64,000 bases of DNA, taken from assembly GCF_963583255.1 (NCBI RefSeq), contig NC_084815.1:18058807-18122806 (forward strand). The letters are read 5' to 3'. Below are positions 34,674 through 47,257 of this stretch, in pieces. The notes under the pieces were generated by a model, which was given only the letters and a program-made list of their open reading frames with translations, did no database searches and was not told the origin of the DNA. The stretch is from Pyrus communis (Eukaryota > Streptophyta > Magnoliopsida > Rosales > Rosaceae). Position 1 is the first letter of the stretch, and each line of letters opens with the position of its first letter. Position numbers and translations under genes: made by a program.

Positions 34674-36123
34674 GACCTTGATAAAAAAAATTAAAAATAA
34701 ATAAAGTTTTAATCAATGCAATAGAAGAAATAGGAATGAAATCCTAATTTCTCTTATTTTTAATAAAAAAAATTAATAAAAAGTTTCCAATTTACAGACA
34801 AGAATAAGTTTTTCTTTTCAAATCAATGCATATTACAGATGGTTAAAAAATGTCAAATCAATAAGACTATGTCATTAGTTGGAGTGAGATGTTGACTTCA
34901 ATTAAATTAAAATGTTGACTTTTAAATTTTAATTGAATACGTAGTTTAAATAAAATTCCTTGGAAGGCAATCTTAAGTTTTGGATCAATATTCTCTCCCT
35001 CCCCACCATCCCACCACCACCACAATCACAACTGTCTCGTCGCCACATCCAAAGCTTACAATAATCTTAAAATACTTCTTGAATTTCATTTACAAGTATC
35101 AATACCATAAACCTTTGTTTACCATTTAACTGTACGTAAAAGCTAAATATTCAGTTGCCCATGAACAATCAGTAACAATGAATACCCAAAAAAAAAATCT
35201 CAAAAAAATCTTAGAAAATTGGACATAGCTGCCTGATTCTTACACGTTGTCCGACCATGACTTTGATGCGGATGCTACCTTGCCTATCGTTCCCTGTTTT
35301 GTTGTACTCCTATAACTTCCATGACTGCCACGACCTTTATACAATGTGGCAGCAGCAGCATGAGGCCGGTCCCCATGCCATGCATAATGCAGTGGTGAGA
35401 CCCTATGGCCCTGTGAATTATTTTGGTGGCTTTGCTTACTGCATGTGACACGCAGTGGCCTAAAATCGACGACCCTGATTTTCCCGCGCACCAAAGCTCC
35501 TTCAATCTCCACTGAAAGGGGATGTCATCAACTACTAAAATTATATTTTGTGGATTAGACAATATGACAATTGATAGTTAAATCATTAAAAAATTGTATC
35601 TAATCATCAATCGCAATACCACGTGATATATAAAATATAATTTTTAAAAGTATAATCTTCCTAGCATTCTCTGTTCTAAAAATATCCTAGCATGGGCATC
35701 TCTCATGGTAACTCTGGGTGGGTAGGGAATTCTAACACATAGCACAGGAGTAAAGGTCACATGATAGTCCAAGGAAGTCTCCTCTCCTAGCCTTTCCGAT
35801 TCAAGATGTGTCCTCCACTGAAATACCCTTGGATCATTGGAAGAGAAGAAGATTTAATATTTGTATTCAATTGACAGATCAACTATTAAATAAAATTTTG
35901 ACATATTATATTTGACTTCTTCTTTGAAGATACTCTAATATTCTACATATTTTCTTGGACGACAAACCTTATCAAAAGAAATCTAAAATCCCTAAATAAT
36001 TCAAATTTATATTTCCCGTCATAAATTGTTCAATTTAAAGTTCTCTCTGAAATATATAAGAGAATATAAATTATTTGTGTAACTATTTATGACGAGAAAT
36101 AACTAAACCTAGTTAATCATTTA
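34674..36123. other. Spacer, no certain gene
   Basis: Mostly AT-rich. At 35240-35512 a less AT-rich patch keeps long frames on both strands (90 and 92 codons on -, 63 on +) but none resembles a known protein. A 31-nt block at 35954-35984 recurs exactly at 37420-37450. Confidence 0.45.
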
Positions 36124-36199
36124 GGGTCTGTCCGTAACGTTTTACAAAATGATTTTCGACGATTTATTTTGTAAAATAAAATAACAAATAGGGTTTCAG

Positions 36200-36249
<50 letters not shown>
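36200..36249. repeat. (TA)n microsatellite, 50 bp
   Basis: Uninterrupted TA dinucleotides over about 25 units. Confidence 0.95.
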
Positions 36250-36253
<4 letters not shown>

Positions 36254-36254
36254 G

Positions 36255-36838
36255 TTTGGTAGTAATGGTAGCCATGGTGGTAGAGATGGTGCTTGAGACC
36301 AGAGTGTGTTGGTATCAACAGTGGTTCAAGTGGGGGTAGTAGTGGTTACAATAGAGGTTTTAATTAGTAGTTGTGGGATATATGTGGTGGCAATAGTGGG
36401 GTAAGGGGCAATGGTGGATGAAATGGTGGTTGCTGCCGTCGACTGTGATAGTGACAGATGAAAGTTATGTCAACAATGTTTGTGAGGGATGCTTGTCAAA
36501 TTGGTGGTTGAGAGGTGGAGGGGATGATGTTGGCAGTGGTCGTGATCATGGTGAGAGTAATGGGGTGGAGAATGTGATGGTGGCAGTGATGGTAGTGGTG
36601 GTTGTGGTGGTGGTGGTGGTCATGGTGAGACAATGGCCGTAGTGTCGGTTGTGGCGATAGTGAGACAGTGGAGAATGGTAGTGGCCATGGTGGCGAGGGT
36701 GATGGCAGTTGAGGATATGGTGGTGGCAGCTATGGTGGTGGGAGGTGGTGGTGTCAAATATGGTGGCGGTGGTAATGGTGATGACGAGAAGGTGGAGAAT
36801 GTTGTGCTGGTGGTGGTGATGTGACGATAATGGTGGCA
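36255..36838 (+). repeat. GGT/GGTA-rich low-complexity tract
   Basis: Strong strand asymmetry: the + strand is dominated by GGTGG, GGTGA and GGTAG motifs with few C. Frames on + read as Val/Met-rich strings and on - as His/Thr-rich strings, both products of the repeat rather than genes. Confidence 0.8.
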
Positions 36839-37049
36839 TACGTGAATTTATTTTTAAATAAAACTCTAACTTGTTTTATAATGTATCTTCTATTTCCTAT
36901 TATTTTGGAAATTGTTTTATAGAAGAACTTAAGTTAAATATTGTTTTCTAAGTTTATTTTCACGAAATAGTCAATCAAACGCTTTGTTCACTACCCTTTT
37001 TTGTATCTGAAAACTATTTTGCAAAACCTTATTGAACAAGCACTTATTG

Positions 37050-39437
37050 TTGGCAATGCTAATAGTTTTAAGGCCTAAAGTGAACCAAACTAAACTTTAA
37101 AGTTAATATTTCGGTTTAGACCTAAATCAAATTGAAAGAATAAAATGCTATTTAGGATTTTTTTTTGTTCTGCATGTATTGCAAGTCAATGTCAATTATA
37201 TTTTCATACTTTTAGAATCCTAATCTTGGAAGCTGAAGACTTCAAATCCAATAATTCTACATGGTGTGAGCATTTAATGATAAATACAAGGTTATCAAAA
37301 GAAATCCTTATGAAAAGAGATCTCAATGCCCACATCCACGGTTCTAATATTAACTCTACAAATTTTAGTAATTGGTTATCATTTATCAACAATCAAGGTT
37401 GTAATACTCCACATGTTTGCTTGGACGACAAACCTTATCAAAAGAAATCTCAATGACCACCCACGTTAAAAAGTGAGAAGACATAAAATTGACCATACTG
37501 TTCAGGAGATTTGGCTTTAAATGGTTATCAACGACGAGAATCCTTGTTGCTCAATCGATCGATCGATAGAGATGTTCTGATGCATGTGTTCGATTTCAGA
37601 TTGAAGACATCAGTAATTGATGGCCTCATCTCATGTGTCTGCATTAGAACCGTTCATAATTTTGTTTAATATGTAAGGTCAAATATTCACACTAGATTGG
37701 TTTGGCATTTTTAGTTTAGGCAAAAAAAAATAGTCGATTGCATCATGTGTATTGCTGGATGTGGGACTCTCTGTCTATGGTGGGTCTCGCATCTTATGTT
37801 CACTAAGAAATACTTGATTTTCCACCCGCAGCAGTCAAAACGGAAAAGGGGAATACGTTATTGTCGTCCATCACAAATATAGTTCTCTGTACTTGTTCGT
37901 CATCAAAACCTTCACCTGCAACAACTTGTATGATTTGGCCATCTCAAACAGGAAGGGATTCAGGATTATTAAACAGGGTGGGCTACACATTTAAGCTATT
38001 TTTTTTTTATCAATTAAAACTTCCGAATAGTCTCCTTGATTTGTTATTTAGGAATCTTATCTTAAATACAGAAATTAAAATAATTTGAAAAATCCAGAGA
38101 GTTGCTTCTTAGGAGTCTTTTCTTAATTTTTTTCCTAATGCTTTCTTGTCTAATATTATTTTTGGAGGTTATAGTAATCATAAAGCAGTATACAAACCAA
38201 AAAGAGATCCCAAATCTTGGTTGGGCTATGAAGCAGTATAGCGCAACCGAGCTGCTTTGGATTCGTCCCTGATATAAACAGAAGTTTGCTTCTACATTGT
38301 AAGTTAAGAACTGTGTTTTGACATGGAATATGATATTGGTACTTTAAAAGAGTCATTGTACATTCCTCATACATGTATTTTTATTTTTAATTATAAAAAA
38401 TTTCTAATGCACAATGCTTATATTGGAGTTAACAACACCCCTTGGCATTAGATACTTTCTAAATAACCAAATGTTCATGCTATTTGCAAACCGAGACGAG
38501 GTGGGAAATTTTTCTTGGTGGAAGCTACCGTGACAAATAAAATAAGATTTAACATATAATAATGCTAGAATATCCGTTTTTTTTTTTTATTAATTTAAAG
38601 GAAAAAGTTACGCGGGGTAGCCGCCTTTATATGTACAAACTGATATAAGCCTAATAAGAAAATATTACAAGTGTATTTATAATTAAGAAAATGAGAAATA
38701 TTAAGGGGACTCTCAAAGTAGAGCTCTCTGTTACTCATAATTTAACGTCAATTCTCATGCTAATATTATAAAATATTTTCTTAAACACATAAAGTGACAG
38801 ATAGTCTATAAAGAATTCCACTTGTAAAAGTCTCCTTGGCATTTTTGGGAAAAAATAAAAAAAATAAAAATAAAAAAAAACTTTTATCTGTATATGTAAA
38901 TAAAGTTCTTTTTATCACATTATAATGTGAATAGGACCAAATCTACTCCTTCAGCTGCCTCAACTTTACTAGTTTCAAGTTGAGTCAATATTAGTGGATG
39001 GGTCCTCCCACTCAAACAAAGTAAGATGAAACAAAAGTTCATCATTGGACATGAATTTTTTTTTCATATATACTGGGTTATTGGAAGGTCCACGTTCACT
39101 CAACTCATTCCAATTTGAATCGCTCTGAACCTTAAATCTATTCAGTGTTCTTCGAGAAGCTAGCTTCAAATCTATCCAATTAATTAATTTCCACAAATTG
39201 TTGATTTTGATTCTCATAGTTTGACCACAAATCAAAAGGTAGTTAACTCTGGTGCAACCCCTAAAATTTATGCCCTACTACTTATTACCTATGGTGATCA
39301 ATTACTAAGTAGGATTCAATAAAATAAAGATGTCTCGTGGATATTTTACCCTTATATTATATTAATTTTAGAAAAGCATTCTGTTTGGCAGATCAAGTTT
39401 TGCACTTGACATTTGATGCGTGCCACTTGTATGATAG
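37050..39437. other. Spacer, no gene recognised
   Basis: The ORF at 37145-37456 (103 codons) has no recognisable domain and lies in AT-rich DNA with the duplicated 31-nt block. CGATCGATCGATAG (37556-37569) is a short palindromic repeat. Nothing else supported. Confidence 0.45.
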
Positions 39438-39450
39438 GACTCACATAGGA

Positions 39451-40264
39451 TTTTTTTTTTTTTTTTATAAGAAAATTACGGTATTTCATTGAATGAAAAA
39501 TAGTATTACAAATACATATCATGAATAACTTGTCTCTAAATAGTCCTTGAAAACTAGATTTAAAAATATTATAATAAAACATCACTAATTGCAAAGTAAT
39601 GAGTAGACTTTGAGTTTTCGTTCAACCTCATCGAGAACCGCAAGATTACACAGATCAATAAAACCATTAAACATCGTGTTACACGGAGATCATGCTCATG
39701 GGTCGACCACATCACTTAATCACCGCCACGATTCCAAAACACCAAGTGAAGTAGATCCAACAAATCAAACAACTCCACTCTTAACGCATGGATCCAAAAG
39801 AGGCAGCATAGACCAAAATGAAAATTAAAATCAAACCTCTCCTATAGTAATCAAGCTAGCAAACACTTTTAAAGAGAGAAGTCAAAACCAAACTCCAAGA
39901 CAATTCCTGGAAGTATTAGACAGAAACAAAATAAAAGGATAAAATTATGTTGCAAGTACACATCCTCCGGACATCCGAGACCAATATCACTGCACCGACT
40001 AACCATTTTGTCTTTCTTAAACCCAATACCGACATCTTCTATGGCTTCCAGCTTCAACCCTGCATCAAGGGTGCATGGGCCAAAAGACAACGACTACAAC
40101 ATTTCACGGCAACAATTATACACCATACAAAGTAAACGATAAGGAAGAGGGAAGAGACCAAAGATGATTTTCAAAAGGACTGCTGCTGACCCTAAAGCCA
40201 AAGTAGTGGCCGACGACAGAGATTTTTTCTTTGATTTTTGCTCTAGATGTCTAGGTTTTTCATT
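39451..40264 (-). mobile_element. Non-LTR retroposon (LINE-like tail), 13-bp TSD
   Basis: An 814-bp insertion with a poly-A tail on the - strand (T run from 39451) preceded by a LINE-like 3' end TTTTTCATTCAATGAAATACC. It is flanked by GACTCACATAGGA (39438-39450) and GACTCAAATAGGA (40265-40277), a 13-bp duplication with one mismatch. Its longest frame (39869-40090, -) shows no endonuclease or RT motif, so it is non-autonomous or 5' truncated. A related copy lies at 55149-55804. Confidence 0.78.
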
Positions 40265-40277
40265 GACTCAAATAGGA

Positions 40278-41696
40278 CTTTGATCAACAACTATAATCGT
40301 ATAAAATTACTAATTAAATTAACTTTTTGAAGAAACAAGTCTGATATGGATTGATAGATGATTAATTTTGTATATGATCATGTAAATTAATTTATCATAG
40401 ATTCGATTCAATGAGGCTTTATTCCTTTTCCTGGGAGAATACCTGAAGCAAGAAAAAGATGATGAGTTCAGTTCAGTGACTCATTTTATTCTCATTCTGA
40501 TATAGAGTATTATTGCCATTCGTTTTATAATAATTCCATATACAGAAACAGATTCACACATATATTTTGCTTAAAAAATAAATTGAGGGCCGCTTATGTG
40601 GAAGAAATGTACATATATGGATGATAGCCAAAATGAAAAACCTAAAACAGTTTCTAATTTAGGTGATATTTTTTACCCCTTCATGCGCACCACCCTTCAA
40701 TCCCTCATTTTCTTCGTGTGCTTTCCCTCTGGTTAACAAGCCTTATAACGTAAATAGTCGACTGATGTCCGTCTCTTGAAGTTCAATTTATAGCTATGAG
40801 CCTATGGTGACTGAAATACAATAAAAAAAATAATTATATAGTTGATATGATGTCACTGTATATAAAAGCTCATCCGCTCATTAATTTGTACTCAAAATTA
40901 ACCATATAATCTTTGTTTAAATACGTCCATATGGAAATCATGACATTGACTAAAGCAGCATCGATCATGGATTTATCCTTATCAGTTTATTTTTATAAGA
41001 TATTTTGCATATGCTGAAATTTCACATCGAAACGAAGCACTCGCAAAAATTATATGCCGATGCCAACCTGGTGTAAAGCTTCCATATCTGCATATTCTTT
41101 ATTCTTCAATGAGCAATTGGTTGGTGAAAAACAACAGTTGGAAGAGGTAAATTGGTCAGCAGAACATTTCCATAACCATTAACTAGATACTGTAAAATAT
41201 AAGTTCAAGGAAGTGATTATTCTGTTCTAGTTAAAAAAAAAGGCCATAAAATATAAGGAAAAAGTGGTATTATTAGTAAACTTCTACAATTATGATGGGT
41301 CGCATGGCAAAAGCAACGCTAATGGGATGGTTGATGCTTCATTTGCTTTACTTTACGTGCTCTTTCTCTGTCTATTTAAGTGATAGATTTTGGTACTTGG
41401 ACTTGGTCCCCATATCCTTAAATCCAAACTGGCACAGGCAGAAGCTGGCCATTTCAAAACCGGACAACTTTAGAAGTTTATCATGGGAATTGTAGCCTAA
41501 GTTAGCTCTTAGTTGCAATTAAGAAGGTGGAATTCATAGTTTTTTTCTTCTAAAGGATAATAAATTTACAATACAAACTTCCTCCAAGGCGAGAAATTTT
41601 TTATTGTGACTGGAACAGTTCCCTATATTTGTTTTGTTTAGTCTTTTAATGCATTTTAACAATTGAATCTAACATTCTTGAGACTTTGAAAGTGTT
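40278..41696. other. Spacer, no gene recognised
   Basis: AT-rich, short ORFs only (the longest is 41292-41495, 67 residues, hydrophobic start, no family recognised). Confidence 0.5.
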
Positions 41697-41701
41697 AGTG
41701 T

Positions 41702-41949
41702 TGTTAATCTTCATCATGTGAAGAACATCAATGAAGCTTTCTGTGTAATCTAGAGAGAGAGAGTTGTAGCTGAATTATCCTTTTTGTATTCAATGAATAA
41801 TGCTTACAGTACATAATACAAATATATATATATATATGTGACTTTCCTTACACACTAAGTATTCTATACTAACTGTTTTAACTATCACAACCACCTTATT
41901 CCTTCATCTTTTGACACTTGTCACGATCTGACAGTTCTTTATCTTTACA
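41702..41949 (-). repeat. 3' LTR of copia element
   Basis: 248 bp, TGTTAATCTTC...ATCTTTACA on +. The end of the RNase H frame stops 53 bp inside it (41896). Confidence 0.92.
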
Positions 41950-42433
41950 TCGTCCCTCAATCATATGTTTGGAGGAACCAAGCATAAGATTGGAACAATG
42001 ATGCTGAAACAAGGGTGCAGACAGTCCCTTTTTTAATATATCTGCAAACTGTTCGTTTGATGACACATGATGCACATGGAGATCTCCTCGAATAACATGT
42101 TCCCGCACAAAATGATAATCTATTTCGATATGTTTCACTCGTGAATGGAAGACAGGATTAGACAATAAAGCAATGGCAGAGATGTTGTCACAATAGAGAA
42201 CCGGTGCAGTGAAAATTGGAACACACAAATCACATAATAACTGCCTTATCCATACTAACTCAGCAGCTGCTATTGCTAATGCTCTATATTCTGCCTCTGT
42301 TGATGATCTGGAAACCGTGTGTTGCTTCTTCGATGCCCAAGATATAGGACTCGAACCAAGATATACAATATGACTAGAAGTTGATCGTCTATCATTTGGG
42401 TCGCCTGCCCAATCTGCATCACTATAAGCCTGT
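41896..42433 (-). pseudogene. Copia RNase H
   Basis: Begins right after an in-frame TAA at 42434-42436: AYSDADWAGDPNDRRSTSSH, SRSSTEAEYRALAIAAAELV, LYCDNISAIALLSNPVFHSR and KHIEIDYHFVREHV are all intact copia RNase H blocks with the Asp and Glu residues of the active site present. It is in the same frame as RT, so a single stop codon separates it. Confidence 0.88.
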
Positions 42434-42435
42434 AA

Positions 42436-43988
42436 TTAGAGCTTGCCTATTTGAAACTGAAGACCATAATGCAAAGTACCACTGAGATATCTTAAGATGC
42501 GCTTGACAGCTACAACATGGGAGTCCATAGGATTATACATAAACTGGCAACATTGATTGACAGAAAAGGCAATATCAGGCCTTGTAATTGTCAAGTATTG
42601 CAAGGCTCCTACAATACTTCGATATTGTTGTAGACTGTGATAAGGAGTCTCTTCCATTTTAGACAACATGTGGTAGGGTATACATGGTGTGGCACAAGGT
42701 TTAGAATCTTGCAAGTCAACCCTTGCTAGCAGATCCTTGATGTACTTAGTTTGTGAAACAAAAAGACCATGGGGCTGATATATAATCTGTAACCCCAAGA
42801 AATAATGGAGCTGTCCTAAATCTTTCATGTCAAACTCCTTGACTAAAGCTTTTATAACTTCATCAATCAACGGAGTAGAGCTTCTAGTTAGAATGATATC
42901 ATCCACATACAAAAGAAGAACCACAGTACCAAGATGAGTGTGCTGCATAAACAATGATGGATCTACCACAGAAGCTTTAAATCCCAATCCTAGTAAGAAG
43001 CTTGTAAACTTTTCATTCCAAGCTCGAGAAGCTTGTTTTAATCCATAGAGTGACTTATTAAGTTTGCAAACATAATTAGAGGGATGAGCTGAACTTTCAA
43101 AGCCTTGTGGTTGAGACATGTACACTTCTTCATGTAGATCACCATGACGAAATGCATTCTTCACATCCATTTGCCTCAAAGACCATTTAAACTGAGCTGT
43201 TAATGCTAAAATTAACCTCACAGTGGAGGTTTCATTATAAGACTGAAAGTCTCACTGTAATCCACACCCTCTTCTTGGCTATAACCTTTTGCAACTAACC
43301 GTGCCTTATATCTTGCCACTAATCCATCAGGATTAGTTTTGATTCAATAGATCCACTTACAACCTACAAGGTTTTTGGTAGATGGCAATGGAACTATAGA
43401 CCAAGTATTCTGAGATTTGAAGGCAGTGATCTCATCTTCCATAGCAGCAACCCATTCTGGAATTTTACTAGCAGACTTGAAAGTAACAGGTTCTGAAACT
43501 TGGACAGAAGACTGAACTATTGCTGAAAACACCTTCTTCTTAGATATGCCACTTTTAGATCGAGTTTGCATAGGGTGCAAGCTCACTGAGGGTATTGGAA
43601 AGACAACTGGCAGATTTTCAGGTTGAAAATCTGGATTAACATGGATCAAGGACTGTGTAGTTTCTGCAGGTGATGAATTGGGTGATGTATGAGATGTAGG
43701 ATATTCCACAAATCCCAAAGTAGTAAGTGGTGTGGACATGGAACACTTTGAGGCATTAGTGGGATTGAATGTTGAAAACTCTGAGGCATTAGTAGGGGTA
43801 AAAGTTGAATACTTTGGAGCTTGAAGTGGAATTGGTGAAATTACAGTATTATGAGAATTGACTAATGAAGGATGAACTGGTGGTTGTACATGTAGTGATG
43901 TGGATGTAGTGTGTGGTGATGCATTGTTGGATGTAATGATGGATGAATAAGGAAAACTAGTCTCATCAAATAGAACATGTCTAGACAC
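42436..43988 (-). pseudogene. Copia reverse transcriptase with N-terminal linker
   Basis: The frame 42436-43221 holds the RT palm: DVKNAFRHGDLHEEVYM, SLYGLKQASRAWNEKF, LLLYVDDIILTRSS (catalytic YVDD) and QYRSIVGALQYLTITRPDIA. The upstream frame 43344-43988 holds the Ser/Thr/Pro-rich integrase-RT linker and EWVAAMEDEITAFKSQNTWS. A TGA after KWIY and a frameshift near 43230 separate the two. Confidence 0.88.
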
Positions 43989-44890
43989 ATAGACTTTGTT
44001 GGTAAGAGGATTGAGACAAAGGTAGCCTTTATACTGACCTGCATAGCCTATGAATATGCACTGTGAAGTTTTAGTTTATAGCTTACTAGAATTCAACTTG
44101 TTTTAAAAGTGGAAAACAAGCACATCCAAAGATTTTAAGATGAGATATGGATGGTGAGGTTCCAAACAAGCACTGAAATGGTGATGACATTTGGAGTGTT
44201 TGACATGCCATTCTATTTATAAGATAAACATAAATTGCACAAGCATAAAACCAAAATTTGTGTGGTAAGGATGCTGTTTGAAGTAGAGTGATGTCTGTTT
44301 CAAGTTTGTGTTTATGCTTCCTTTAAGCAAGACCATTCTGTTGAGGAGTATAGGGACATGACTTTTGATGAATTACCCTTTTGAAGTAAGTATTGTTTGA
44401 ATTTGTGACTGGAGTATTCACCTCCACCATCACTTTGAAACACTTTCACAATGGCAGAGAATTGAGTGATCAGAAAAGTGTGAAAATTAACAAAAACACC
44501 AAAAACTTCACTTTTATTCATTAATGGGAAAATCCAGGTAAACCTGGTACATTCATCCACAAAGCTTACATAAAATTTGTAACCCTCAATGGAAACAGTG
44601 GATGAAGGACCCCAAACATCACTATAGATGACCTCTAAAGGTTGGACAGTTTTATTTGCACGAAACAGAAATGGAAGCTTGGCAAATTTTCCTTTCAAAC
44701 AAAATTTACAAACAGAAGACACACAATCTAAAGATATAGGAATATGTGATTGTTTTAACATTGCAGAAGTGAAAATGTTGGAAGGATGTCTTAATCTTTG
44801 GTGCCACAAATTTATTTTGACTTGATTGCCAAGATAGCAGGTTTGTTGCTGAAACGATGCATTGTGTTTTTGTGCTTGAATGATGAGATG
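43989..44890 (-). pseudogene. Copia integrase
   Basis: The GAG-pre-integrase segment LWHQRLRHPSN and CKFCLKGKFAKLPF are followed by the catalytic core: SDVWGPSSTVSIEGYKFYVS and FVDECTRFTW, then VFQSDGGGEY (the first and second catalytic Asp). An in-frame TAA within the QQNGLA block near 44322 ends the long frame. The rest to about 43989 is shifted and contains stops. Confidence 0.85.
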
Positions 44891-46459
44891 CTATGGAATG
44901 TGAAAAGATACTGGATAGAGGCATTCTCTACACAGCCCCTGAAGAATGATTCTCCCTGTGATCTTGTCCTGGATCCAGAAATAAAATTCATCACAAATGA
45001 ATCTACATTTGTTATCTTTACACAGCTGATATATGGATACTAAATGTTGGGATAACTGAGGCACATGTGATATGTTCTTTAACTCAAAAGCATACTTGGG
45101 TGTATGAAGAATAGTAGAACCTATATTAGAGATTGGCAAACTTGAGCCACTTGCTGTTGTTACTGTATCATTGCCAGAAAAAGGTGCTGCCAGATTGAGA
45201 TTGGAGAGATCTGAGGTCATATGAGAAGTAGCCCCAGTATCAGCAACCCAGAATTGCTCTTGTGGTGTAGAAGGAGAAAGGGTAATGTGCATTGTAGAAA
45301 GATTGGACGGTGGTGATCTTCCTTGATAAGTGAAGTTTCCTTGATGATAGCACTGAACTGCTGTGTGTCCATATTTCCAACAGATTTGGCATTGCACCTT
45401 AGAGGATGGTGCAGATGAGGAAGAGTGTCTTTGAAAGCAATCTGCAGCAATGTGACCTCTTTTGTTGCATATTTGACATGTAGGTACTTCATAACCATGC
45501 TCAGGACAAATGGAGATATGAGGTTTGGCAGGGCCAAGGATTCCAGCACTCGAATTAGAAGGGCCTGTGTTATACCTTGGATTAGAATGAAAGTTGTTCC
45601 TGCCCCTACCTCGTCCTCGAAAGCCATTCGAACTATAACCATCATTGTAGTTAGATGAGTGACCATTATAGCCAATATTTGTTGAACCACCATTATAAAC
45701 TTGTGACTAAGAGGAACCACTGGAAGAGCCTTCTATGAGCATAAGAGCTTTGCCTTTAACAGATGTATCTTGTGCAACCATTGCAGTAATAAACGACTCT
45801 GAGATCGAGTTATTTTCCACAGTTGTTTCCTCAGCCAATAACTGAGACCGAAATTCCTTAAGAGTGATGACATTCTCCCTACCCCTTATAACTGTTCTGA
45901 AGGTATTATACTCAGAAGGCAAACCTTTCAGTGCCAATATCACAATATCATCATCCTCAAAGGTGACACCAGCTGCAAAAAGATGATCCCTCACATCTTT
46001 AATACGTTGCAAATATGTAGAAACTAAATCGTTGCCTTTCTTAATGTTTTGTAGCTTTGTTTTTAACTGAAAGATACTGGCTTTGGTCACAGTAGAGAAC
46101 CTATCTTTCAGGCTTATCCACATGTCATTAGAGCTCAAACAACTAATAATCCAAGACATAGCAATAGGAAACAATGTGGTAATGATAAGTTGCATTAATG
46201 CACGGTCATGCATTTTCCAAATCTGAAATTCATCAGTTTCAACACCTTCAATTCCAGCATCTTCAATAAATCGATTAGGACATCGCCTAGTACCATCCAC
46301 AAAGCCTAAAATGCCATGGCTTTCAAGAAGCAATCGAAGTTGATATTACCAAACAAGGAAATTTGTATCATCAAGTTTAACAGTGACAGAAGTAGACACA
46401 TTTGTAATCAAATTCGTGATTGGAAACTGAACTATGTTCAATTATGCAGCTGTCACCAT
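44891..46459 (-). pseudogene. Copia gag, zinc knuckles and protease
   Basis: Gag of the UBN2 type (LMQLIITTLFPIAMSWIISC, STYLQRIKDVRDHLFAAGV, ALKGLPSEYNTFRTVIRG), then Gly/Arg/Asn-rich sequence and two CCHC-like knuckles (CQICNKRGHIAADC and CQICWKYGHTAVQC). The protease motif WVADTGATSHMTSD follows. One frame runs through nearly all of it, interrupted by stops near 46444 and 46353 and a TAG at 45707-45709. A TAG at 44891 separates it from integrase. Two knuckles rather than one is less usual. Confidence 0.88.
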
Positions 46460-46803
46460 TGTTTTGCAGAGTGTAACAGAAAATCAAGGAATTTGGTTGA
46501 AGAAATTGAGAAATCTAGGGTTTAAGAAGAAGTCGCAAGATTGCAGAAGAGCGTAGAACACAAATCGAGATAAAGATTCAGAAAGAAATCAATAATACAA
46601 CATGTAAAGATTGAGTCATACTTTTCAACAAACACTTGGCGGGCATGGGTGCATACACTGTGCAGATCAAGATCGATGTCAGATACGAAACTCGACTCGA
46701 AAGATAGCAGCAAAGAACTCCGAATCAGATCACTAAAAAACCTCAAAGATCGAGAGCGGAAGCAGCAATTATCCTCATAATCGAATGACCGGCGAAGATA
46801 CCA

Positions 46804-47077
46804 TGTTAATCTTCATCCTGTGAAGAACATCAATGGAGCTTTCTGTGTAATCTAGAGAGAGAAAGAGAAGAGTTTAGAGAGAGAGTTGCAGCTGAAATAT
46901 CTATTTTGTATTTAATGAATAATGCTTACAGTACATAATACAATTATATATATATATATATATATATGACTTTCCTTACACACTAAGTATTCTATACTAA
47001 CTGTTTTAACTATCACAACCACCTTATTCCTTCATCTTTTGAAACTTGTCACGATCTGACAGCTCTTTATCTTTACA
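46804..47077 (-). repeat. 5' LTR of copia element
   Basis: 274 bp. Matches 41702-41949 with a few substitutions plus extra AGAGAAG-type and TA repeat copies. Confidence 0.92.
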
Positions 47078-47257
47078 AGTGTTAGAATGAAATTTCAACT
47101 CAAATGTGGGGTGTTGTTAGAGTTTTAGAGTGGAAATTTCCTTGCCTCTCATTTGTTCCACGTCAAGTTGAGAAGTTTCACAACTTATAACATCAAGTTC
47201 ATCATACAAAATGATTGGAAAGATGAACTATTGGAAGGAAAATTGAACTTAAACCTT

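Larger units (their letters stand above)
36124..37043. mobile_element. TIR element with simple-repeat core
   Basis: The left end GTCTGTCCGTAACGTTTTAC and the reverse complement of the right end (GCTTGTTCAATAAGGTTTTG) continue to match through CAAAATRRTTTTC, an imperfect inverted repeat of about 33 bp. Between them lie a 50-bp TA repeat and about 580 bp of GGT-rich sequence. No clear target duplication. Probably a non-autonomous DNA transposon whose centre was expanded by slippage. Confidence 0.55.
41702..47077 (-). mobile_element. Nearly full-length Ty1/copia retrotransposon
   Basis: A 5,376-bp element flanked by AGTGT (41697-41701 and 47078-47082). LTRs at 41702-41949 and 46804-47077 are very similar; the main length difference is in AG and TA repeats. 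Internal genes run gag, protease, integrase, RT, RNase H from right to left, the copia order. Next to the 5' LTR is TGGTATCTTCGCCGG (46789-46803), a primer site starting like the initiator-Met type. A handful of stops and frameshifts inactivate it, but the long open stretches and similar LTRs suggest a fairly recent insertion compared with the gypsy elements. Confidence 0.92.

Noticed and set aside
36418..36839. Val/Met-rich and His/Thr-rich ORFs
   Set aside because: Simple GGT repeat translated in different frames.
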